A DNA stretch of 7,090 nucleotides from an uncultured Clostridia bacterium (GTDB lineage Bacteria > Bacillota > Clostridia > Peptostreptococcales > Anaerovoracaceae), in assembly GCA_937928455.1 (NCBI GenBank), contig CALFUG010000050.1, positions 1 through 7,090 of the forward strand, in the 5' to 3' direction. Shown here piece by piece: positions 1 to 4,279 of the stretch. Within the stretch, counting starts at the first letter, position 1, and each line of letters begins with the position of its first letter. A program made the position numbers and the translations under genes. Below the pieces are notes generated by a model. The model had not been told where the DNA came from. It was given only the letters and a program-made list of their open reading frames with translations, and did no database searches.

Positions 1-51
1 CATCTATCGAAGCTGTAAATTGTAAATAAATGGAGAAAAGGAGAACCATAC

Positions 52-741
52 ATGCGCATTGAACCACAATATCAAAAGCTACTGCTGCGCTCCCCCCTAT
101 TTCAAGGAGTGACCCTATCGGAGCTGGAGTCCATGCTGGATTGCCTGGGATCCCGGATTCGTTATTATGAAAAGGGCCAGTATGTTTGGCATGCGGGCTC
201 CAAAGATACGGATCTAGGCATTGTCCTAGAGGGAATCGTTCATGTGGCCAGAGAGGATTATTGGGGCAATCGTTCTATTGTGGCTAAGGTAGGGCCCGGA
301 GACATGTTTGGAGAGTCCTTTTCCTGGGCCCGCACCCAGTATTTGCCGGTGAATGTTATGGCATTAAGCACCTCAAAGATACTTTTTTTGGATTACAAGC
401 GAATGGTTACTTCATGTACCAACGCATGCCAATTCCACACCCGGCTCATCGGAAACATGTTGAACATATTGGCGGAAAAGAATATTCAACTCAACCAGAA
501 GATGGAGTTTCTAAGTCGACGGACCATTCGGGACAAAGTGCTGGCCTATTTATCCAGCCAAGCCCAAGCGATGGAAGGGGACTCCTTTTATATTCCTTTT
601 GATCGTCAGGAGTTGGCGGATTTTTTGGCGGTGGACCGAAGTGCCTTGTCTAAGGAGTTGAGCCGAATGGCCCGGGAAGGAGTGTTGGAATATCGGAAAA
701 ACTGGTTTCACATCAAAGCTCGACCGAGTGGTCTGGAGTAG
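52..741 (+). CDS. Crp/Fnr-family transcriptional regulator
   Basis: This 229-residue protein has the Crp/Fnr layout. An N-terminal cyclic-nucleotide-binding-type beta-barrel (about residues 15-115, with the glycine-rich turn GPGDMFGES at 81-89) is followed by a long dimerisation helix (about 128-155) and a C-terminal winged helix-turn-helix (about 156-222; recognition region around QELADFLAVDRSALSKELS). The start is supported by AAAAGGAG at 36-43, 8 nt upstream. The segment that in cAMP-binding Crp reads P-R-[AS]-A-T is YLPVNVMAL here, so the phosphate-contacting arginine is missing and cAMP is unlikely as ligand. Cysteines occur at 31, 122 and 126, but there is no Fnr-like N-terminal four-cysteine set. 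Similar clostridial regulators often lie beside redox or nitrosative-stress genes; that is family knowledge, and the left neighbour is outside this window. Its target is unknown. The operator-rich region just downstream is one possibility, but no classic TGTGA or TTGAT Crp/Fnr half-site pair is visible there. Confidence 0.9.
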   Translation: MRIEPQYQKLLLRSPLFQGVTLSELESMLDCLGSRIRYYEKGQYVWHAGSKDTDLGIVLEGIVHVAREDYWGNRSIVAKVGPGDMFGESFSWARTQYLPVNVMALSTSKILFLDYKRMVTSCTNACQFHTRLIGNMLNILAEKNIQLNQKMEFLSRRTIRDKVLAYLSSQAQAMEGDSFYIPFDRQELADFLAVDRSALSKELSRMAREGVLEYRKNWFHIKARPSGLE

Positions 742-770
742 ATTATTCGGAGCCAATCCACAAATCAATG

Positions 771-797
771 AAGAAAAATGGGGGAAATATTTTTCTT
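771..797. repeat. A/T-rich inverted repeat downstream of the Crp/Fnr gene
   Basis: The arms AAGAAAAAT (771-779) and ATTTTTCTT (789-797) are perfect reverse complements around a 9-nt G-rich spacer. On the + strand RNA the right arm is U-rich, so it could act as a weak, GC-poor terminator for the upstream gene. It could equally be the AT-rich (UP-element-like) flank of the promoter just downstream. Low sequence complexity raises the odds of chance pairing. Confidence 0.35.
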
Positions 798-799
798 TC

Positions 800-818
800 T
801 TTCCCTTGACAAGGGAAA
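800..818. promoter_or_regulatory. Perfect palindromic operator candidate centred on the -35 box
   Basis: TTTCCCTTGACAAGGGAAA has 8-bp perfect arms (800-807 and 811-818) around a 3-nt centre, and the TTGACA hexamer at 806-811 sits in its middle. A bound dimeric repressor would block RNA polymerase directly. The symmetry is seen in the sequence; the operator role is inferred. The binding protein is unknown. Candidates are the ribbon-helix-helix protein at 2004-2189 and the Crp/Fnr protein at 52-741. Confidence 0.6.
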
Positions 819-834
819 AGACTGGTAATATGAT
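806..834 (+). promoter_or_regulatory. Sigma-A-type promoter of the SPFH / RHH operon
   Basis: TTGACA at 806-811 and TATGAT at 829-834 are separated by exactly 17 bp, close to the vegetative consensus. Transcription would start near 841. This leaves a leader of about 60 nt before the SPFH start at 903. Such a strong promoter overlapped by dyads suggests a unit that is fully active only when repression is lifted. Confidence 0.8.
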
Positions 835-836
835 AG

Positions 837-855
837 TGATATCAAAATAATATCA
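837..855. promoter_or_regulatory. Inverted repeat over the predicted transcription start
   Basis: TGATATCAAAATAATATCA contains arms TGATAT (837-842) and ATATCA (850-855) with a 7-nt spacer. The left part, TGATATCA (837-844), is itself a palindrome, and ATGATA at 830-835 is also mirrored by TATCAT at 851-856. The element lies just downstream of the -10 box, a common repressor position. The AT-rich composition makes chance symmetry more likely than for the element at 800-818. Confidence 0.4.
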
Positions 856-886
856 TGTGCGGGAATAATCCCGTTGGTTTGGTTCC

Positions 887-892
887 AGGAGG
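887..892 (+). promoter_or_regulatory. Ribosome binding site fixing the SPFH start
   Basis: AGGAGG lies 10 nt before the ATG at 903. The longer in-frame alternative ATG at 855 has no purine-rich site in front and overlaps the dyad near the transcription start. The site at 887-892 would fall inside the coding region if 855 were used, so 903 is preferred. Confidence 0.75.
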
Positions 893-902
893 AAAGAGAA
901 AA

Positions 903-1919
903 ATGAAAAATAGTAAGGAAAGGCCGGAGTTGAATCCCGGCCCACAAAATGTGGAGATAACAGCTCCTCATATGAATGGTATGGTTGTATTGGTGGGAAA
1001 CACGTTGCTGATTGTTGCGGCAGCGGTATTCTTTTTCTACGGGCTGGTGAACGGCGTGGTTTGGCTTCTATTCGCATGCGGCTTTTATGCCTTCTTGCTG
1101 GGACCATTTTTATACAATGGTTTAAAAATATTAAAACCCAACGAAGCCTATGTGCTTACCCTATTTGGAAAATACTACGGGAGCCTAAAAGGTGCCGGTT
1201 TCTATTTTGTGAATCCCTTCTGCGGCGCCACCAATCCGGTAGCAGAGGCGGAAAGAGGTTCATGGATGCAAGCATTGGCTGCCAGCTCAAAGGGAACGGC
1301 TGCCAAAACTTCCAGTCAACAGCCGGCACGTAAAAAGGTTTCTTTGAAGACCATGACCTTGTCCAACGAGAAGCAAAAGATTAATGACGAAGAGGGGAAT
1401 CCCATTGAGATTGGAATTGTGGTTATTTGGAGAGTGGTGAATACTGCCAAGGCGGTATTCAATGTAGACAATTATCAAGAGTTTTTATCGATACAGTGTG
1501 ACTCCGCCCTTCGAAATATTGTACGGACATATCCTTATGATACTCCTCCGGGGAGAGATGAAGAATCCTTGAGAGGAAGCAGCCAGGAGGTGGCCGAAAA
1601 ACTGCAGGTGGCCATTCAGGAGAAAGTGGAAGATGCAGGACTGGAAATTGTGGAGGCGCGAATCACCCATTTGGCCTATGCCCAGGAAATTGCGGCAGCC
1701 ATGTTACAGAGACAACAAGCCCGTGCCATCATCGATGCCCGAACCATGATTGTGGAAGGAGCCGTTGGTATGGTGGAAATGGCCATTGAAAAATTAAGTG
1801 AGAAGAAGGTGGTGGATCTGGACGAAGAGAGAAAAGCCGCCATGGTGAGCAATTTGATGGTAGTACTTTGTGGAAACAAGGATGCCCAGCCCATTGTGAA
1901 TAGCGGAACCCTATACTAA
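903..1919 (+). CDS. SPFH/band-7 (prohibitin-flotillin-like) membrane protein
   Basis: This 338-residue protein has two adjacent hydrophobic segments (about 27-46 and 49-72). A signature follows (residues 78-106, including KPNEAYVLTLFGKYYG and GFYFVNPF) that is typical of the start of SPFH domains. The SPFH core continues after an insertion: KVSLKTMTLSNEKQKINDEEGNPIEI (145-170), IVVIWRV, and the RTYPYD region near 209. A long amphipathic, coiled-coil-like region follows (about 226-305; EVAEKLQVAIQEKVEDAGLEI, then AAAMLQRQQARAIIDAR). The stretch at about 108-145 is Ala/Ser/Gln/Lys-rich and looks like a flexible linker interrupting the domain. SPFH proteins form ring- or cage-like membrane oligomers that organise membrane microdomains or restrain partner proteases; which role applies here cannot be told. 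It shares a transcript with the RHH gene 84 nt downstream. A C-terminal hydrophobic patch (about 314-323, MVSNLMVVL) may serve in oligomerisation. Confidence 0.9.
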   Translation: MKNSKERPELNPGPQNVEITAPHMNGMVVLVGNTLLIVAAAVFFFYGLVNGVVWLLFACGFYAFLLGPFLYNGLKILKPNEAYVLTLFGKYYGSLKGAGFYFVNPFCGATNPVAEAERGSWMQALAASSKGTAAKTSSQQPARKKVSLKTMTLSNEKQKINDEEGNPIEIGIVVIWRVVNTAKAVFNVDNYQEFLSIQCDSALRNIVRTYPYDTPPGRDEESLRGSSQEVAEKLQVAIQEKVEDAGLEIVEARITHLAYAQEIAAAMLQRQQARAIIDARTMIVEGAVGMVEMAIEKLSEKKVVDLDEERKAAMVSNLMVVLCGNKDAQPIVNSGTLY

Positions 1920-2003
1920 TTTTCCGAGCAGACCAATCGACATCATGAACCCACGAATCGGGAATCCTTCGGAGGGGAGAGGAAAGGAAGAAAGGAGGCG
2001 AAG

Positions 2004-2189
2004 ATGGAAGACAAGGAAAAATCAGGAAAAGATCGGGATAAGAAACAAGTGCCTCTTCGTCTTTCTGCGGAGCTATATCGAGAAATTGCCGCCTGGGCAG
2101 AAGACGACTTCCGCTCGGTGAATGGACAAATCGAATATCTTCTTCATCAGTGTGTGAAAAAGCGCAAGGGGGAAAAAGAGCCGAAGTAG
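2004..2189 (+). CDS. Small Arc-like ribbon-helix-helix DNA-binding protein
   Basis: This 61-residue protein has a charged N-terminal tail (1-14), a short beta strand QVPLRL (15-20), helix A (about 21-33, SAELYREIAAWAE) and helix B (about 38-54, SVNGQIEYLLHQCVKKR). That is the Arc/MetJ ribbon-helix-helix order, in which the strand of a dimer would enter the DNA major groove. AAAGGAGG at 1991-1998 gives a very good start 5 nt downstream. The motif DFRSVNGQIEYLL resembles a conserved small protein family that I recall being encoded next to SPFH genes in Firmicutes and Actinobacteria, often labelled as an antitoxin-like protein. No toxin-like gene accompanies it here. It may be the repressor of its own operon through the palindromes at 800-855, which is inference. 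No terminator follows, so transcripts may read into rpsF. Confidence 0.85.
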   Translation: MEDKEKSGKDRDKKQVPLRLSAELYREIAAWAEDDFRSVNGQIEYLLHQCVKKRKGEKEPK

Positions 2190-2201
2190 GGAAAGAAATC
2201 C

Positions 2202-2229
2202 TTGCATTCCACAAAAAGTGTTATATAAT
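2202..2229 (+). promoter_or_regulatory. Promoter of rpsF-ssb-rpsR
   Basis: TTGCAT (2202-2207) and a perfect TATAAT (2224-2229) are separated by 16 bp. The predicted start is near 2234-2237, exactly where the GGGCG hairpin begins, so the transcript would carry structure at its extreme 5' end. The promoter sits in the 131-nt gap between the RHH gene and rpsF. Confidence 0.75.
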
Positions 2230-2233
2230 AATA

Positions 2234-2320
2234 GGGCGTGTATTCGCCCGGAAGGAAAAAATACACCAATCTCTGCGACGGGAGGGCCGTCGCCATTTAG
2301 TCCATAGGGAGGTGAAAGGA
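2234..2320 (+). promoter_or_regulatory. Structured rpsF leader, candidate S6:S18 autoregulatory RNA
   Basis: The leader contains hairpin GGGCG/CGCCC (2234-2238 with 2245-2249) whose loop TGTATT can instead pair with AATACA at 2260-2265. These could form a pseudoknot or two alternative folds. The longer pairing GTGTATT/AATACAC (2238-2244 with 2260-2266) leaves a CCG (2248-2250) in its loop. A second hairpin, GCGACGG/CCGTCGC (2275-2281 with 2287-2293), lies 13 nt before the Shine-Dalgarno region GGGAGG (2307-2312). In many bacteria the S6:S18 dimer represses its own mRNA by binding a leader motif whose unpaired CCG mimics its 16S rRNA site. The pairings are seen; assignment to that family is inferred from position and the CCG. 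Confidence 0.5.
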
Positions 2321-2608
2321 ATGACCAATTACGAGGTTTTGTTCATTTTGGACTCCACGCTTGAAGACGACAAGAAGGATGCCGCTGTGGCCATGGTTCA
2401 AGAAATCATTGCAGCAGACGGTGAAGTCGGCAAGGTGGATGTGTGGGGCATGCGTAAGCTAGCGTATCCCATCCAAAAGAAGAATGAAGGATTCTATGTG
2501 GTAGTGGAGTTTACTGGCAGTGCCCAGTTGCCCAAAGAGCTGGATAGAAGACTGAAAATCTCAGATGCCGTTATAAGACATCTGATCATTAACAAAGACG
2601 AACGGTAA
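2321..2608 (+). CDS. rpsF: Ribosomal protein S6 (bS6)
   Basis: This 95-residue protein has the usual bS6 length and the ferredoxin-like pattern. It runs from MTNYEVLFIL, through EVGKVDVWGMRKLAYPIQKKNEGFYV (about 35-60; the central WG-KLAYPI motif is diagnostic), to LDRRLKISDAVIRHLIINKDE at the end. S6 binds S18 and helix 22 of 16S rRNA on the small-subunit platform. The start is fixed by AGGGAGGTGA at 2306-2315. A longer reading frame from 2150 would include the leader hairpins and part of the preceding gene and is not credible. It is the first gene of the unit with ssb (17-nt gap) and rpsR, and is probably under S6:S18 feedback. There is little C-terminal tail, as is usual outside proteobacteria. 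Confidence 0.97.
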   Translation: MTNYEVLFILDSTLEDDKKDAAVAMVQEIIAADGEVGKVDVWGMRKLAYPIQKKNEGFYVVVEFTGSAQLPKELDRRLKISDAVIRHLIINKDER

Positions 2609-2625
2609 ATGTTACGGAGGGTGTT

Positions 2626-3027
2626 ATGAATAGTGTCGTATTAATCGGAAGATTGACCAGAGACCCGGAATTAAGATATGTACCGGACAGCCAGCTGGCG
2701 GTGGCCACTTTTAACTTGGCCATAGACCGACCCGTACGGGAAGGAAAAGAAAAACAAACCGATTTTCCTCGAGTCACGGTGTTTGGCCGACAGGCGGAAA
2801 ACTGTGGGAAGTATTTGGAAAAAGGTCGTTTGGTTGGAGTCCAAGGTAGAATTCAAACGGGAAGCTACAAAAACAAAGACGGACAAACGGTATATACTAC
2901 GGATGTGGTGGCGGATCGGGTAGAGTTCCTTGAGTGGGGAGATAAGAAAGAATCCGAAGGCCCCAGAGAATCTACCGGTATCCCGGAAGGTTTCCAGGCC
3001 CTGGATGATGACGACATTCCCTTCTAA
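2626..3027 (+). CDS. ssb: Single-stranded DNA-binding protein
   Basis: This 133-residue protein has the N-terminal OB fold (about 1-104). The opening MNSVVLIGRLTRDPELRY, the middle QAENCGKYLEKGRLVGVQGRIQT in the 56-78 region, and VVADRVEFLE before residue 104 all match bacterial SSB. The C terminus is the acidic protein-interaction tip ending DDDDIPF. It coats single-stranded DNA in replication, repair and recombination and recruits partners through that tip. GGAGG at 2616-2620 sits only 5 nt before the ATG. Two features are unusual. The linker between OB fold and tip is only about 20 residues, so the protein is shorter than the commonly studied SSBs of about 170. The aromatic that stacks on DNA near residue 53 is Phe (TVFGRQAE) rather than the usual Trp. 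Its place between rpsF and rpsR is the standard one. Confidence 0.97.
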   Translation: MNSVVLIGRLTRDPELRYVPDSQLAVATFNLAIDRPVREGKEKQTDFPRVTVFGRQAENCGKYLEKGRLVGVQGRIQTGSYKNKDGQTVYTTDVVADRVEFLEWGDKKESEGPRESTGIPEGFQALDDDDIPF

Positions 3028-3057
3028 AGGATGGAAGTATAGCGGAGGAAGAATGAA

Positions 3058-3297
3058 ATGATAGAAAAAAGAAGAAACGCAGGTGGCATGAGAAGGAAAA
3101 AAATATGTCAGTTCTGCGCAGATAAGACCGAGTCCATTGACTACAAGGATGTAGAAAAGCTGAGAAAGTATATCACAGAGAGAGGCAAGATTCTTCCCAA
3201 GAGAATCACCGGAACTTGTGCTATGCATCAGAGAGAAGTAACGACGGCCATCAAGAGAGCTCGAATCGTTGCGTTGCTACCCTATGTGTCGGACTAA
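3058..3297 (+). CDS. rpsR: Ribosomal protein S18 (bS18), zinc-binding type
   Basis: This 79-residue protein has the S18 hallmark KRITGTCAMHQREVTTAIKRARIVALLPY in its C-terminal half (about 48-76) and YKDVEKLRKYITERGKILP in the middle. It partners S6 on the small-subunit platform. Cysteines 17 and 20 (CQFC) together with Cys54 and His57 (CAMH) form a plausible zinc site, the so-called C-plus form of S18; zinc binding itself is inferred. GCGGAGGA at 3042-3049 supports the start at 3058. An ATG at 3053 opens only a two-codon frame ending TGA and is not used. It is the last gene before the terminator at 3321-3348, so S6, SSB and S18 form a closed transcription unit. Confidence 0.97.
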   Translation: MIEKRRNAGGMRRKKICQFCADKTESIDYKDVEKLRKYITERGKILPKRITGTCAMHQREVTTAIKRARIVALLPYVSD

Positions 3298-3320
3298 AAA
3301 ACCGGTGAAAACAGAATGGA

Positions 3321-3348
3321 AAGCGAGTCCCTAATGGGGCTCGTTTTT
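3321..3348 (+). terminator. Rho-independent terminator after rpsR
   Basis: The stem pairs 3321-3331 with 3336-3346 around a TAAT loop. Its core is CGAG-T-CCC against GGG-G-CTCG with one G-U pair, followed by a T run at 3344-3348. It lies 23 nt after the rpsR stop and separates the ribosomal/SSB unit from the DUF2232-gdpP-rplI-dnaB unit. Confidence 0.85.
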
Positions 3349-3349
3349 A

Positions 3350-3363
3350 GTTGAAATTTCAAC
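3350..3363. repeat. 14-bp perfect palindrome just after the terminator
   Basis: GTTGAAATTTCAAC is a perfect palindrome without spacer. It lies between the terminator and the next promoter, about 54 bp upstream of the predicted -35. It could be a distal operator for the next unit. A 14-bp palindrome is expected by chance somewhere in a window of this size with appreciable probability, so only the symmetry is claimed. Confidence 0.3.
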
Positions 3364-3416
3364 GCTTCCAAAGGGAAATTGTGGAGGCAGAAGGGTCCAA
3401 ACACTATATGTAGTAC

Positions 3417-3445
3417 AAGACATAATTACCCACCTATGGTATAAT
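3417..3445 (+). promoter_or_regulatory. Extended -10 promoter of DUF2232-gdpP-rplI-dnaB
   Basis: AAGACA (3417-3422, four of six matches to the -35 consensus), a 17-bp spacer and a perfect TATAAT (3440-3445) are preceded by TGG (3437-3439), an extended -10. The predicted start is near 3452, giving a leader of only about 22 nt before the ATG at 3474. That argues that 3474 is the true translation start of the shortened DUF2232 gene. Confidence 0.75.
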
Positions 3446-3473
3446 ACTATGATAATTCTCTAGGGGGTTTTGA

Positions 3474-4220
3474 ATGGTTATTCTGGGCCTATTATTGGTC
3501 ATCTTAGTACTACCGGCGATGGTTATTCCGAAGAACATGGCCCTCGGGGAGCGACCCTACAAAGTGGTGCTGGAAGCATTTTTGGCGGCTGCTTTGGGGA
3601 TTTTATTTGTCTTTATTCTGACGGCGGCATCCGGAACGGGTCTGGGAGAGCAGCTGGCTTTTACCATGAAAGAGCTGGTGGAGATGATGGTGAAGGAGGA
3701 TGCCATCATTCATAACCCGGCTTTCGCGGGAAAGACTGTGGAGGAAATCCAGGCTCAATTGACGGCCGTATATACCCTGATGATTAACAGCCTTCCGGGA
3801 ACGCTTCTGGTGATGGCTGCCATAATCTCATATTTTGAATATATACTTATTGCCAAACTTGCGTCCAAGGGGGCAAGAGAAGTTCGAAAGCTACCGCGCT
3901 TTCGCAGTTTCTCCTGGCCGCGGCAAGGAATCTGGGGTTGGCTATTGATTTTTGTTGCTTCGTGGATTCTCAGCAAGGACTTTGAAATCGGCAGCTTGGT
4001 GTTGAGCAATGTGAATGTTTTGATGGAATTCTACTTTGTGGTTCAAGGAGCCGCTGTGGTTTTTTTCTTCGGACACCAGAAAAAATGGCCTGGATTTATA
4101 CCTCCCTTGGTGGTAGTGTTGCTCTCCACCTTTGCCATATCGCGAATTTTATTGTTGATGTTGGGAATTACAGATTTGGTCTTGAATCTCAGGAACCGAA
4201 TGGAGCGGCATATCGTATAG
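3474..4220 (+). CDS. yybS: DUF2232 (YybS-like) integral membrane protein, short at the N terminus
   Basis: This 248-residue protein has about six hydrophobic segments (about 1-19, 30-52, 98-128, 152-167, 178-200, 207-232). Between the second and third is a soluble loop with helical charged residues (GEQLAFTMKELVEMMVKED at about 58-76). LPRFRSFSWPR (140-150), SNVNVLMEFYFVVQGAAVVFF (178-198) and the ending GITDLVLNLR resemble YybS/DUF2232, which lies in this position in Firmicutes. The function is unknown. From recalled homologues the family is about 300-310 residues, and here some 70-80 residues covering two or three membrane helices are absent. A TGA directly precedes the ATG in frame, and the 176-nt gap to rpsR shows no coding remnant. 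AGGGGG at 3462-3467 is the ribosome binding site. Either this is a natural short form or the 5' part was lost by deletion. Confidence 0.75.
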   Translation: MVILGLLLVILVLPAMVIPKNMALGERPYKVVLEAFLAAALGILFVFILTAASGTGLGEQLAFTMKELVEMMVKEDAIIHNPAFAGKTVEEIQAQLTAVYTLMINSLPGTLLVMAAIISYFEYILIAKLASKGAREVRKLPRFRSFSWPRQGIWGWLLIFVASWILSKDFEIGSLVLSNVNVLMEFYFVVQGAAVVFFFGHQKKWPGFIPPLVVVLLSTFAISRILLLMLGITDLVLNLRNRMERHIV

Positions 4221-4279
4221 AGGATCCATTGGATATCGGACTCTTTGGATAGAGTTTTCACCAGAAAGGAACGCGTGGG

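Noticed and set aside
14..27. Tandem TGTAAAT-TGTAAAT before the Crp/Fnr gene, as a promoter or autoregulatory site
   Set aside because: Only two 7-nt AT-rich copies are present, there is no convincing -10/-35 pair, and the upstream sequence is outside the window.
855..902. Longer SPFH start at ATG 855 adding 16 residues
   Set aside because: It has no ribosome binding site upstream and overlaps the dyad near the transcription start. AGGAGG at 887-892 correctly positions the ATG at 903.
1920..2003. Possible terminator or attenuator between the SPFH and RHH genes
   Set aside because: Only short stems such as TCCT-TCGG-AGGG can be drawn and no T run follows. The two genes are more simply cotranscribed.
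2004..2189. RHH protein as the antitoxin of a toxin-antitoxin pair
   Set aside because: No toxin-sized gene with recognisable features lies beside it. The upstream partner is an SPFH membrane protein and the downstream gene is rpsF.
1729..2214. 161-codon open frame on the - strand
   Set aside because: It lies antisense to the SPFH 3' end and the whole RHH gene, has low-complexity Ser/Pro/Phe/Arg composition and no recognisable domain. It is a shadow of the real genes.
2150..2320. Extended rpsF frame beginning at 2150
   Set aside because: The extra residues do not resemble S6. The stretch overlaps the RHH gene and contains the promoter and leader hairpins. The ATG at 2321 has an excellent ribosome binding site and matches S6 length.
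2671..3228. 185-codon open frame on the - strand across ssb and rpsR
   Set aside because: It is antisense to two unmistakable conserved genes and has no recognisable protein features.
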